Shown: positions 1 to 8,379, counted from the stretch's first letter. The stretch is DNA of 64,000 nucleotides from Marmoricola endophyticus (GCF_014644415.1 NZ_BMKQ01000001.1:3113217-3177216); one strand, 5' to 3'. The notes: generated by a model from the sequence alone, not told the origin. Numbers and translations: made by a program.

Positions 1-1404
1 GCGGGAAGTGTCGTGGTGCAGGCCCCCGAGCACGTGATCGAGAACCACAAGGCCCTGGCCAAGGCGGGGGAGGACCCGAAGAAGAAGCGCAAGGTGCAGC
101 GGAAGAAGGCACCCGAGGGACGCACCACCTGGACCGAGGAGGCGTACGAGCGTCTCGTCGCCGCCGAGCCCGAGCCGCTGGTCTCCCGGATGCGGGTCAC
201 GCACGCGATGCTGCTCAACGTCATCGCCCGCGACGGCGACCCGTTCACCGCGATGCGCCGGCTGCTGCGCGACAACCACGAGGACGGTCGCGCGCAGGTG
301 CGGCTCGTGCGGCGCGCGGTCGCGCAGTACCGCTCCCTGCTCGCTGCCGGCGTCGTCGAGCCGCTGGACACCCCGGCCGCCGACGGTCGGACGATGCGGC
401 TGGTCGAGGACCTCCAGCTCGGGTTCGCGCTGAACCAGCCGCTGTCGACGTTCGCGCTCTCCGCGCTGGAGACCCTCGACCCGGAGAGCGTGTCGTACGC
501 CCTCGACGTGGTGTCGGCGATCGAGGCGACCCTCGACGACCCCCGCCAGGTCCTCGGCGCCCAGGAGCACAAGGCTCGCGGCGAGGCCATCGGGCAGATG
601 AAGGCCGACGGCATCGAGTACGACGAGCGCATGGAGCTGCTCGAGGAGGTCACCTACCCGAAGCCGCTCGAGGAGCTGCTCGAGCACCTGTACGCCGTCT
701 ACCGGCAGTCCCACCCGTGGTCCGGCGAGGACGCGCTGTCACCCAAGTCGGTGGTGCGCGACATGTACGAGCGCGCCATGACGTTCGCCGAGTACGTCGC
801 CTTCTACGGCCTCGCGCGCTCTGAGGGACTGGTGCTGCGCTACCTCGGCGACGCGTTCCGTGCGCTGCGGCAGACGGTGCCGGAGAGCATGCGCAGCGAG
901 GAGCTGGCCGACCTGATCGCCTGGCTCGGGGCCGTCGTACGCCAGACCGACTCCTCGCTGCTCGACGAGTGGGACGCGCTGACCGCGCCGCCCGCCGAGG
1001 GCGCTGCGCCGGCCGAGGTGCGGCCGCCCGAGCCCCCGCGCCTCACCGCCGACTCCCGCGCTTTCACGGTGCTGGTCCGCAACGCGATGTTCCGCCGGGT
1101 CGAGTGGGTGGCCCGCGACGACGCGGCGGCCCTGACCACCGACTCCTCGCTCGACGAGGCCGAGTGGGGCGAGGCGCTGGACGCCTACTACGCCGAGCAC
1201 GACCACGTCGACATCGGCCCGGACGCCCGCAACCCACGCCTGCTGCTGGTCGAGAAGTCGGCCGAGGCGTGGGAGGTGGCGCAGGTCCTCCGCGACCCCG
1301 CCGGCCACCAGGACTGGCGGGTCACCGCGCGCATCGACCTCGCCGCCTCCGACGAGGAGGGTGAGCTGGTGATCGACGTGACCGGCCTGACCCGCCTCGG
1401 CTGA
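1..1404 (+). CDS. DUF3516 DEAD/DEAH-type RNA helicase, C-terminal part (5' end outside window)
   Basis: The reading frame is already open at base 1, so the N-terminal helicase core lies upstream of the window. What remains (about 467 residues) looks like the end of the second RecA lobe plus the DUF3516 C-terminal domain of actinobacterial superfamily 2 helicases, which are usually a little over 800 aa. A basic stretch at bases 76-96 encodes PKKKRKV. The rest is largely helical and acidic, ending in a beta-rich segment (DWRVTARIDL, ELVIDVTGL). The role is probably RNA remodelling in the cytoplasm, inferred from the family only. Family recognition is from memory of DUF3516 proteins, so the exact substrate is unknown. 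Confidence 0.75.
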   Translation, partial: AGSVVVQAPEHVIENHKALAKAGEDPKKKRKVQRKKAPEGRTTWTEEAYERLVAAEPEPLVSRMRVTHAMLLNVIARDGDPFTAMRRLLRDNHEDGRAQVRLVRRAVAQYRSLLAAGVVEPLDTPAADGRTMRLVEDLQLGFALNQPLSTFALSALETLDPESVSYALDVVSAIEATLDDPRQVLGAQEHKARGEAIGQMKADGIEYDERMELLEEVTYPKPLEELLEHLYAVYRQSHPWSGEDALSPKSVVRDMYERAMTFAEYVAFYGLARSEGLVLRYLGDAFRALRQTVPESMRSEELADLIAWLGAVVRQTDSSLLDEWDALTAPPAEGAAPAEVRPPEPPRLTADSRAFTVLVRNAMFRRVEWVARDDAAALTTDSSLDEAEWGEALDAYYAEHDHVDIGPDARNPRLLLVEKSAEAWEVAQVLRDPAGHQDWRVTARIDLAASDEEGELVIDVTGLTRLG

Positions 1405-1416
1405 TCCCACCTCCCC

Positions 1417-1562
1417 GTTGAGTGGTGCCCCCTGCTGGCCCGAGTGGTGCGTTCCACCGGCTCGAGCGGTGCCGCCTGCCGGTTCCAGTGACGGGTCCTG
1501 CCGGGAGTTGCGCCTCCCGCCAGCAAAAGGCGCAACTCGACCCGGCAAAGGGCACCACTGAC
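1417..1562. repeat. Intergenic palindromic repeat, family B, copy 1
   Basis: This sits between the helicase stop and the lipoate-ligase gene. It opens with GTTGAGTGGTGCC and closes with GGCACCACTGAC, which are complementary outer arms. An inner perfect 10-bp stem pairs GAGTTGCGCC (1505-1514) with GGCGCAACTC (1529-1538). It shares the outer arms and the CAGCA/CGGCA-AA units with copies at 2692, 48317 and 50372. It is the longest and most diverged of the four. Confidence 0.6.
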
Positions 1563-1571
1563 GGGAAGGTG

Positions 1572-2675
1572 ATGCCCAGCGTCGGGCATGCGAGAGGCAC
1601 GCCCGCTGTTGTGGACGAGGTGACGACGCTGCACGGTGAGTACAAGGTCCCCGAGGGCAAGCTGGTGGTCGTCGACCTGGCCGTCGCGGACGGCCGGCTG
1701 GCCGACGTACGCCTCTCCGGTGACTTCTTCCTCGAGCCCGACGACGCGATCGAGGAGATCACTAGCGCGTTGACCGGGCTGCCGAGCGACGCCACGGTGA
1801 GCGAGCTGGCTGCGGCCGTCGAGGCGGCGACGACCGATGCGGCGCTGATCGGGTTCGACGCCCGTGCGGTCGGCTTCGCGGTGCTGCGCGCGCTGGGCCG
1901 CTCGGTCGCGTGGCACGACCTGGACCTCGCGCTGCTCGACGCCGGGCCGCTGCACCCCCGTGAGCAGATGGCGCTGGACGAGGTGCTCGCCCTCCAGGTC
2001 GGCGAGGGCGTGCGCGGACCGACGCTGCGCGTGTGGGAGTGGGCGTCGAACGCCGTGATCATCGGCTCCTTCCAGTCGCTGTCCAACGAGGTCGACCTCG
2101 ACGCGGCCGCGCGCCACGGCGCGACCGTCGTCCGCCGGATCTCCGGGGGCGGCGCGATGTTCGTCGAGCCGGGCAACACGATCACGTACTCGCTCTACGT
2201 GCCCGCGGCGCTGGTCGAGGGGATGTCGTACGCCGAGTCGTACGCCTTCCTCGACGCCTGGGTGGTGCGCGCGCTGCGCGAGCTCGGCGTGGACGCGTCG
2301 TACGTCCCCCTCAACGACATCGCCTCGTCGGCCGGCAAGATCGGCGGAGCCGCGCAGAAGCGGCTGTCGTCCGGCGCGGTGCTGCACCACGTGACGATGT
2401 CGTACGACATGGACGCCGCCGCGATGCTCGACATCCTGCGCATCGGCAGGGAGAAGGTCTCGGACAAGGGGTACGTCAGTGCCGGCAAGCGGGTGGACCC
2501 GATCCGCTCGCAGACCGGCCTCTCCCGCGAGGACGTGATCGCCGCGATGGTCGGGCACTTCGAGGCCTCGTACGGGCTGACCCGCACCCGGCTCGACGAC
2601 GCGACGCGTGCCGAGGCGCAGCGGCTCGCCGACACCAAGTACGCCGACCCCGGCTGGACCGCCCGCGTGCCGTGA
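1572..2675 (+). CDS. Lipoate--protein ligase A family protein with N-terminal LplB-like accessory domain
   Basis: A 367-aa cytoplasmic enzyme expected to activate lipoate (or octanoate) with ATP and transfer it to lipoyl domains. Residues about 15-90 (GEYKVPEGKL, LSGDFFLEP) resemble the accessory domain that in E. coli LplA lies at the C-terminus. The catalytic BPL/LplA fold follows from about residue 125, with RRISGGGAMF (about 187) and the lysine motif GKIGGAAQ (Lys about 255). The ATG at 1572 is preceded by GGAAGG. The frame is open further upstream but only through repeat B1, so this start is preferred. The gene is bracketed by repeat copies B1 and B2. Octanoyltransferase activity is an alternative. 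Confidence 0.75.
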   Translation: MPSVGHARGTPAVVDEVTTLHGEYKVPEGKLVVVDLAVADGRLADVRLSGDFFLEPDDAIEEITSALTGLPSDATVSELAAAVEAATTDAALIGFDARAVGFAVLRALGRSVAWHDLDLALLDAGPLHPREQMALDEVLALQVGEGVRGPTLRVWEWASNAVIIGSFQSLSNEVDLDAAARHGATVVRRISGGGAMFVEPGNTITYSLYVPAALVEGMSYAESYAFLDAWVVRALRELGVDASYVPLNDIASSAGKIGGAAQKRLSSGAVLHHVTMSYDMDAAAMLDILRIGREKVSDKGYVSAGKRVDPIRSQTGLSREDVIAAMVGHFEASYGLTRTRLDDATRAEAQRLADTKYADPGWTARVP

Positions 2676-2691
2676 GGGCCGCACCTGCCGC

Positions 2692-2785
2692 GTTGAATCC
2701 TCAGTTCTGCTGGCTCGAGTAGTCACTTCTGCCGGTGTCGCCCGGCAGAAGGCGCAACTCGGCCCAGCAGAAGGCACCACTCGAC
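2692..2785. repeat. Intergenic palindromic repeat, family B, copy 2
   Basis: A roughly 94-bp near-palindrome between the lipoate-ligase gene and ilvA. The centre is a perfect hairpin, TTCTGCCGG/CCGGCAGAA around 2728-2756. Outer units TTCTGCTGG and CCAGCAGAA and end arms GTTGA/TCGAC pair further out. It ends 6 nt before the -10 box of ilvA, so it could act as a terminator for the upstream gene. Confidence 0.7.
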
Positions 2786-2791
2786 GTTGCC

Positions 2792-2797
2792 TAGGCT
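2792..2797 (+). promoter_or_regulatory. -10 box of a leaderless ilvA promoter
   Basis: TAGGCT lies 7 nt before the ilvA ATG and no Shine-Dalgarno sequence is present, the pattern expected when transcription begins at the start codon. Confidence 0.5.
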
Positions 2798-2804
2798 CAG
2801 CACC

Positions 2805-4055
2805 ATGAGCGACCTGCCAGTGACCCCCGACGACGTCGCGCGTGCGGCGGAGGTGGTGCCGCGGATCGCGGTCCCGACGGCGCTGGACCGCTCGAGCCGG
2901 CTCTCCGAGCGGCACGGCGTCGAGGTGCTCCTCAAGCGCGAGGACCAGCAGGTCGGCCGCTCGTACAAGGTGCGCGGCGCGTTCAACCTGATGTCGGGGC
3001 TGACTCCCGACGAGCTGGCCCGCGGCGTCGTGTGCGCGAGTGCCGGCAACCACGCGCAGGGGCTCGCGCTGTCGTGCTCACGGCTCGGCGTCGACGGTCA
3101 CATCTTCGTCCCCACCAACACCCCGCGGCAGAAGCGCGACCGGATCCGCGAGCTCGGCGGCGACCGGGTCACGCTGACCATGCTCGGCAAGACGTACGAC
3201 GAGGCCTCGACGGCGGCGACCGCGCACGGCGTCGAGCACCAGATGACGTACGTCCACCCCTTCGACGACCCGCGCACCGTCGCCGGCCAGGGCACCGTCG
3301 CGTTCGGGCTGGTCCGTGACGAGGGCGAGCCGCTGGACGTGGCGGTGGTGCCGGTCGGTGGTGGCGGCCTGCTGGCGGGCATGGCGACCTGGCTCAAGCA
3401 CCGCTGGCCGGACTGCCGGGTGATCGGCGTCGAGCCGGAGGGGGCGGCCAGCATGCGTGCGGCGCTCGCCGCGGGGGAGCCGGTCGCGCTGGAGGGCATC
3501 GACACCTTCGTCGACGGAGCGTCGGTCGGCCGGGTCGGCGCGACGACGTACCCGATCGTCCGCGACCTGGTCGACGACGTCGTCACGGTGTCCACCGGCG
3601 CGGTGTCGACGGAGATGCTGGCGCTCTACCAGTCCGACGGGATCATCGCCGAGCCCGCCGGCGCGATGGCCTCCGCCGCGCTGTCCGTGCTCGAGCTGGA
3701 GCGCGGGAGCCGGGTGGGCTGCGTCGTGTCCGGCGGCAACAACGACGTCAGCCGGTACGCCGACGTCATCGAGCGCTCACTGGTCCACGAGGGCCTGCGG
3801 CACTACTTCCTCGTGTCCTTTCCCCAGGAGCCCGGCGCGCTGCGGCACTTCCTCGACGACGTGCTGGCCGCGGGGGAGGACATCGTGGTCTTCGAGTACG
3901 TCAAGAAGTCCAACCGCGAGACCGGTCCGGCGCTGATCGGCATCGACCTCGAGAGCGCGGACGGGCTCCCGGGGCTGATGGACCGGATGAAGCAGAGCAA
4001 CATCAACGTCGAGAAGATCGCCTCGGCCTCACCGCTGTTCGAGTTCGTCACCTGA
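2805..4055 (+). CDS. ilvA: Threonine ammonia-lyase (threonine deaminase)
   Basis: A PLP enzyme that converts L-threonine to 2-oxobutanoate and ammonia, the first step of isoleucine synthesis. The 416-aa length fits the short actinobacterial form. The PLP lysine is in RSYKVRGAFN (about Lys54), and the phosphate-binding loop is the glycine run VGGGGLLAG near residue 190. The last roughly 85 residues (HYFLVSFPQEPGAL to the end) form one ACT-like domain, so allosteric control is likely. The ATG at 2805 is chosen because a TAGGCT -10 box sits 7 nt upstream. The gene stands alone on the plus strand after repeat B2. Confidence 0.9.
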   Translation: MSDLPVTPDDVARAAEVVPRIAVPTALDRSSRLSERHGVEVLLKREDQQVGRSYKVRGAFNLMSGLTPDELARGVVCASAGNHAQGLALSCSRLGVDGHIFVPTNTPRQKRDRIRELGGDRVTLTMLGKTYDEASTAATAHGVEHQMTYVHPFDDPRTVAGQGTVAFGLVRDEGEPLDVAVVPVGGGGLLAGMATWLKHRWPDCRVIGVEPEGAASMRAALAAGEPVALEGIDTFVDGASVGRVGATTYPIVRDLVDDVVTVSTGAVSTEMLALYQSDGIIAEPAGAMASAALSVLELERGSRVGCVVSGGNNDVSRYADVIERSLVHEGLRHYFLVSFPQEPGALRHFLDDVLAAGEDIVVFEYVKKSNRETGPALIGIDLESADGLPGLMDRMKQSNINVEKIASASPLFEFVT

Positions 4056-4133
4056 GGGTGCGCCGCGTCGGCGCTGGCTGTCGGTGCGTGGGCTTATTGT
4101 TTGTGATGTTTCCCCCGATCATCAGGAATCATC

Positions 4134-5306
4134 ATGCTGAGCAGCCCGTACTCGCCCGGCGCGGCGCCGACCTTCCTGTCCGGGCGGCGTGAGCAGCTGG
4201 ACTCGGCGCAGGCCGAGCTCGGCCTGGTGGCGACCTACGCCCGCTTCGTCGGACGGATCAGGGTCGAGGTGGGTCAGCGCGGGGTCGGCAAGACCTCGCT
4301 GCTGCGCGCGGTCCGCGCGCAGGCCGAGGAGGCCGGGTTCGTCACCGCGTGGGTGACCGCCCGCGCCGACGAGCGGCTCGTCGGGGCGCTGGTGCACGCG
4401 CTCGGCGAGGGGCTCGCCACGATCGGCGTCGACGTCGGACGGCACCGCGGTCTGCGTGAGCGGGTCCGCAGGCTCACCGTCGAGCTGGGTGCCGGTCCGG
4501 CCAAGGCCGGGGTCGAGCTCGACGTCAGCGCCGAGCAGGGGACGGCGCCGGCCTCCTCCGCCGCCTTCGGAGGGTTCGTCAGCGAGGCGGCCCTGGCCGC
4601 GCGGGAGCGGGGATCGGCGGGCCTGTGCCTGCTGGTCGACGAGATCCAGGCCGCGCGGGTCCCCGACCTGCGCACGCTGGCGTACGCCTGGCAGGAGCTC
4701 CAGACCGCGGTCCCGGAGCCGCCGGCGGTGCTGTTCGCCGCCGGTCTGCCGGACAGCCCGGACGTGCTCACGCGGGCGGTGACGTTCTCCGAGCGCTTCG
4801 GCTTCCGGCCGCTGGACCGGCTCGACCCCGACGACGCCCGGCGGGCGCTCCTCGCGCCGGCGGACTCGGTCGGCGTGGGCTGGGACGAGCGCCTGCTGGC
4901 CGAGGTGCTGCGGCGCGCCGAGGGCTACCCGTACTTCCTCCAGCTCTGGGGCGACGCCGTGTGGCGGGCCTCGGTGCCCGAGGCCGGCGGTGTCCTCGAC
5001 GAGTCCGCGCTCGCGGTGGCCGAGACCGGTGTCCGGGCAGAGCAGCAGACCATGTTCCGGGCACGGTGGGCGAAGGCGACGCCGGCCGAGCAGCGTGTGC
5101 TGGCAGCGATCGCCGCGCTCGAGGAGGACGACGGTGCCGGCGTACGACGCTCGGCCGTCGCCGAGCGCCTCGGGGTCGGCAGCAACGACCTCAGCGAGCC
5201 CCGGCGTCGGCTGCTCGACAAGGGCCTGATCGAGGCGCCCGGCCGCGGGCGGCTGGCGTTCACGACGCCGGGGTTCGCGGCGTTCGTCCGCGAGGAGACC
5301 GAGTAG
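4134..5306 (+). CDS. AAA-family ATP-binding protein, ORC1/Cdc6-like, with C-terminal winged helix
   Basis: A 390-aa P-loop ATPase of the type annotated only as ATP-binding protein in many actinobacteria. Walker A is GQRGVGKTS (about residues 46-54), and Walker B is CLLVDEIQ (about 165-172). The segment after it (VLFAAGLPDS) fits sensor 1. Residues about 310-385 (EQRVLAAIAALEEDD, RRRLLDKGLI) look like a winged-helix DNA-binding domain. The upstream 45 bases are unusually AT-rich, with TATTGT at about 4095 as a candidate -10. AGGA precedes the ATG by about 8 nt. No partner gene is nearby, so the function is unknown. Confidence 0.7.
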   Translation: MLSSPYSPGAAPTFLSGRREQLDSAQAELGLVATYARFVGRIRVEVGQRGVGKTSLLRAVRAQAEEAGFVTAWVTARADERLVGALVHALGEGLATIGVDVGRHRGLRERVRRLTVELGAGPAKAGVELDVSAEQGTAPASSAAFGGFVSEAALAARERGSAGLCLLVDEIQAARVPDLRTLAYAWQELQTAVPEPPAVLFAAGLPDSPDVLTRAVTFSERFGFRPLDRLDPDDARRALLAPADSVGVGWDERLLAEVLRRAEGYPYFLQLWGDAVWRASVPEAGGVLDESALAVAETGVRAEQQTMFRARWAKATPAEQRVLAAIAALEEDDGAGVRRSAVAERLGVGSNDLSEPRRRLLDKGLIEAPGRGRLAFTTPGFAAFVREETE

Positions 5307-5322
5307 GCCTCGTCGTCGGCAC

Positions 5323-6531
5323 TCAGACGAACGCGCTCTCCCCGGTGATCGCGCGCCCGACGATCATCGTGTTGATCTCCCGGGTGCCCTCGTAGGAGTA
5401 GATCGCCTCGGCATCGGCGACGAAGCGCCCGACGTGGTGCTCGAGGAGGATGCCGTTGCCGCCGAGGACCTCGCGCGCCCATCCCACGGTCTCGCGCATC
5501 CGGACCGTGCTGTGCATCTTGCACAGTGACGCGTGCTCGTCCTTCAGCAGCCCGGCGTCCTGCAGCTGGGACGCGCGTGCGTTCATCGCCGTCGAGGCGG
5601 TCACGTTGCTGAGCATCTTCACCAGCAGGTCCTGCACGAGCTGGAAGCCGGCGATCGAGCGGCCGAACTGCTCGCGAGCCTTGGTGTAGCGCAGTGCGTG
5701 CTCGAAGGCGCCGCGTGCGCAGCCGGCAGCCTGCCAGGCGACGTCCATCCGGGTCACCCGCAGCACGTTCGAGGTGTCGTGGAAGGACTCGGCGCGCTGC
5801 AGCCGGTTCGCCTCGGGCACCCGGCAGTCGGTCAGCGCGATCTCGGCGTTCTGCACGACGCGCAGCGCGATCTTGTCCTCCTGCTTGGTGAACTCGATGC
5901 CGTCGGTGCCCTTCTCCACCACGAACCCCTTGACCTGGCCGTCGTCCTCGTCGCGGGCCCAGATGACGACGAGGTCGGCGAAGGTGGCGTTGCCGATCCA
6001 CTTCTTCGCGCCGTTGAGCACCCACTCGTCGCCGTCGCGCCGGGCGCTGGTCGCGAGCCCCTGGGAGATCGCCGAGCCCACGTCCGGCTCGGTCAGCCCG
6101 AAGGCGCCGATCAGCTCCATCCGGGCCATCGCCGGCAGCCAGCGCTCGCGCTGCTCGTCGGAGCCGCACAGGTGGATCGACCCCATCGCCAGACCGCCGT
6201 GGACGCCCATGAAGGTGCCGATCGACGGGTCGACGCGACCCAGCTCCATCGCGACCATCCCGTTGACCAGCGCCCCGCGGTCCGGGCAGCCGGGGCCGTC
6301 GTACGCCAGCCCGGCGATGCCGAGGTCGGCGATCCCGGGCACCAGCTCGTGCGGGAACTCCGCGCGGGTCCAGTAGTCGTTGATCACCGGCTCGACCTCG
6401 CGGGTCATGAACGCCCGCACCCGGCTGAGCAGGTCGCGGTCCTCCGGCTCGAGGAGCAGCTCGAAGCCGAGGAAGTCAGAGAACGGGGAGTCCTCGAGGT
6501 CGAGGTCGCGCAGGTCGTCAGCGGAGGCCAT
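5323..6531 (-). CDS. Acyl-CoA dehydrogenase, glutaryl-CoA dehydrogenase-like subgroup
   Basis: A 402-aa flavoenzyme that would introduce a 2,3-double bond into an acyl-CoA and pass electrons to ETF. The three-domain layout is visible: N-terminal helical part to about 150, middle beta domain with FGLTEPDVGS and WIGNATFADL, and a C-terminal helical domain ending in IYSYEGTREINTMIVGRAITG-type sequence. The Glu in YEGT is the expected catalytic base. This ending is typical of glutaryl-CoA-type dehydrogenases. The ATG at 6531 is used; an in-frame ATG at 6549 would add six residues (MGYDYP). It is divergent from the permease, sharing about 95 bases of promoter region. Confidence 0.8.
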   Translation of the reverse strand: MASADDLRDLDLEDSPFSDFLGFELLLEPEDRDLLSRVRAFMTREVEPVINDYWTRAEFPHELVPGIADLGIAGLAYDGPGCPDRGALVNGMVAMELGRVDPSIGTFMGVHGGLAMGSIHLCGSDEQRERWLPAMARMELIGAFGLTEPDVGSAISQGLATSARRDGDEWVLNGAKKWIGNATFADLVVIWARDEDDGQVKGFVVEKGTDGIEFTKQEDKIALRVVQNAEIALTDCRVPEANRLQRAESFHDTSNVLRVTRMDVAWQAAGCARGAFEHALRYTKAREQFGRSIAGFQLVQDLLVKMLSNVTASTAMNARASQLQDAGLLKDEHASLCKMHSTVRMRETVGWAREVLGGNGILLEHHVGRFVADAEAIYSYEGTREINTMIVGRAITGESAFV

Positions 6532-6583
6532 GGGGTAGTCGTACCCCATGGCGCCGTACGGGGGGTGTCCGCGTATGACTCGT

Positions 6584-6600
6584 ATACCCCTGGGGGGTAT
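6584..6600 (+). promoter_or_regulatory. CsoR/RcnR-type operator upstream of permease
   Basis: ATACCCC-TGG-GGGGTAT is an inverted repeat with perfect 7-bp arms, followed by GG. It matches the TACCC-N4-GGGGTATGG pattern of CsoR-family operators (for example upstream of copZA in Bacillus). It lies 26 nt before the permease ATG. A weaker C-run/G-run pair lies at 6543-6565. No csoR-like gene is in the window, so the regulator and its inducer are unknown. Confidence 0.6.
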
Positions 6601-6625
6601 GGTCTTCGGGGTCGAGAGGAGACAC

Positions 6626-7798
6626 ATGTTCCTGCTGCACGAGATCGGTGACGCCCTGGCCGCGGCCGGCACGATGGCCTGGCGGATCGCCTGGTCGCTG
6701 ATCCTGGGCTTCGCCCTGTCCGCCGTGGTGCAGGCGGTCGTACGCCGCGAGGCGATCGTCAACGCGCTCGGCGGCACCAGCGCCGCCAGCACCGCTCGCG
6801 CGACCGGCCTGGGCGCGGCCGCGTCGTCGTGCTCGTACGCCGCGGTGGCGCTGGCCCGCTCGTTGTTCCGCAAGGGCGCGAGCTTCGGCAACGCGATGGT
6901 CTTCCAGATCTCCAGCACCAACCTGGTGCTCGAGCTCGGCATCGTGATGGCGCTGCTGCTGGGCTGGCGGTTCACGCTGGCCGAGTTCGTGGCCGGGCCG
7001 ATCATGATCGTCCTCGTCGCGGTGATCTTCCGCTGGTTCGTCTCCCAGAAGGTCGTCGACGACGCTCACGAGCAGGCCGACAAGGCGCTCGCCGGCTCGA
7101 TGGAGGGTCACGCCGCGATGGACATGTCGCTCGAGGAGGAGGGGTCCTTCGTCCAGCGCCTGTTCTCCGGCAAGGGCTTCACCGCCGTGTCGAACATCTT
7201 CGTCATGGAGTGGGGCGCGGTGCTGCGCGACGTGGTGATCGGGATCCTCATCGCCGGCTGCGTGGAGGCCTGGGTGCCGACCACGTTCTGGCAGACGGTC
7301 TTCGCCAGCGGCGACTCGTTCTGGGCGTACGTCGTCGGCCCGCTGCTGGCGCCGGTCGTGGCGATGCTCAGCTTCGTCTGCTCGGTCGGCAACGTGCCGC
7401 TCGCCGGCGTCCTGTGGAACTCCGGGGTGTCCTTCGGCGGTGTGATGGCCTTCGTCTTCGCCGACCTGCTGATCCTGCCGATCCTGGTGATCTACCGGAA
7501 GTACTACGGCACCGCGATGATGCTGCGGATCCTCGGCTGGTTCTACCTCACGATGGTGGTCGCGGCGTACGTCGTCGAGGCGCTGTTCGGTCTGCTCGGG
7601 CTGACCCCGACCGTGCGCGACGCGAAGGTCTCCGCGGGTGGGTTGAGCTGGAACTACACCACCTGGCTGGACATCGCGCTCGGACTGCTGGCCGTGGTCC
7701 TGGTGTGGCGCTCGTTCCGCAACGGCGGCCGGGAGATGCTCGGCATGATGGGCGGCAGCCCCGACGACTCAGAGCACGCGGAGCACTCGCACCACTGA
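6626..7798 (+). CDS. YraQ/ArsP-type (UPF0718) permease
   Basis: A 390-aa integral membrane protein of the COG0701 permease family, with about eight hydrophobic segments in two halves. Each half has a conserved cysteine in a helix-breaking motif: SSCSYAAVALARSLF near residue 70 and VCSVGNVPLAGVLW near residue 255. This symmetric arrangement is seen in the family that includes the organoarsenical exporter ArsP. The N-terminus (HEIGDALAAAG) and the His-rich C-terminus (EHAEHSHH) are probably cytoplasmic. AGGAGA precedes the ATG at good spacing. A CsoR-like operator upstream suggests control by metal or reactive sulfur/aldehyde. The substrate cannot be assigned. Confidence 0.75.
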   Translation: MFLLHEIGDALAAAGTMAWRIAWSLILGFALSAVVQAVVRREAIVNALGGTSAASTARATGLGAAASSCSYAAVALARSLFRKGASFGNAMVFQISSTNLVLELGIVMALLLGWRFTLAEFVAGPIMIVLVAVIFRWFVSQKVVDDAHEQADKALAGSMEGHAAMDMSLEEEGSFVQRLFSGKGFTAVSNIFVMEWGAVLRDVVIGILIAGCVEAWVPTTFWQTVFASGDSFWAYVVGPLLAPVVAMLSFVCSVGNVPLAGVLWNSGVSFGGVMAFVFADLLILPILVIYRKYYGTAMMLRILGWFYLTMVVAAYVVEALFGLLGLTPTVRDAKVSAGGLSWNYTTWLDIALGLLAVVLVWRSFRNGGREMLGMMGGSPDDSEHAEHSHH

Positions 7799-7804
7799 GC
7801 CGCC

Positions 7805-8248
7805 TCAGCGCGGGCGCCACCGCTTCCACTGCGCCTGCCCGCTCGCGCGGACCTTGTCCTGCCACCACAGCTCGGCCTCGACGCTGATCTCGTCGAGGTC
7901 GGAGTCGATCACCCGCGCGACGAGCTCGGCCGGCTCGGTCAGCGGCGAGGGCCGGCGGTAGCGGACGTCGAGGCCGGCGGTGACGTACTGCAGCGTCCCG
8001 TCCGGCGGGAGGCCCAGCCGCTCGGACTCCACGCTGACCATCGCCGCGCTGTGGCAGTCCAGGAGCGTCGCGATGATCCCGCCGTTGAGGTAGCCCAGCC
8101 CGTTGTCGTGCTCGGCCCACGGCTGGAAGCGCGCGCGGACGGTGCCGTCCTCGGCCACGTGGCTGGCCAGTTGGAGGCCGCGCTCGTTGGCGGGCCCGCA
8201 GCCGAAGCACATCAGTTCGGGGAAGTACGTCTCCTGGATGCTCTGCAC
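7805..8248 (-). CDS. PaaI-family hotdog-fold thioesterase
   Basis: A 147-aa cytoplasmic protein that would hydrolyse acyl-CoA or aryl-CoA thioesters. CFGCGPANERGLQL near the N-terminus and GYLNGGIIATLLDCHSA (about residues 55-71) are characteristic; the helix after the GG carries the usual catalytic region. The GTG start at 8248 is preferred because GAGGA lies about 7 nt upstream. An ATG at 8299 would add 17 low-complexity residues. It converges on the permease gene with 6 nt between stops. The substrate is not predictable. Confidence 0.75.
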   Translation of the reverse strand: MQSIQETYFPELMCFGCGPANERGLQLASHVAEDGTVRARFQPWAEHDNGLGYLNGGIIATLLDCHSAAMVSVESERLGLPPDGTLQYVTAGLDVRYRRPSPLTEPAELVARVIDSDLDEISVEAELWWQDKVRASGQAQWKRWRPR

Positions 8249-8282
8249 GGTCCCATCCTCGGTGCCGCCCGGTTCCCGCGAC

Positions 8283-8328
8283 GAACCGGCACCTCCCATG
8301 GCGTACTCGTCGTGGGAAGTGCCGGTTC
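8283..8328. repeat. Inverted repeat between divergent genes
   Basis: Arms at 8283-8300 and 8311-8328 (starting GAACCGGCAC and ending GTGCCGGTTC) pair over 18 bp with two mismatches around a 10-nt loop. It lies between two divergently transcribed genes, so a terminator role is unlikely. It could be an operator or a decayed mobile repeat. Confidence 0.45.
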
Positions 8329-8379
8329 ACCATGGTCTCGCGGCGGAGCCGTGACTGGTGGGGCGTGGCCCGGTCTCTC

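Noticed and set aside
76-96. Functional nuclear localisation or eukaryotic-targeting role for PKKKRKV
   Set aside because: It sits in a conserved housekeeping RNA helicase of a bacterium, with no other effector signs nearby.
6548-6625. Upstream in-frame ATG extending the YraQ-type permease by 26 residues
   Set aside because: The added residues are non-hydrophobic and would be encoded by the operator itself; the ATG at 6626 has a strong AGGAGA ribosome site.
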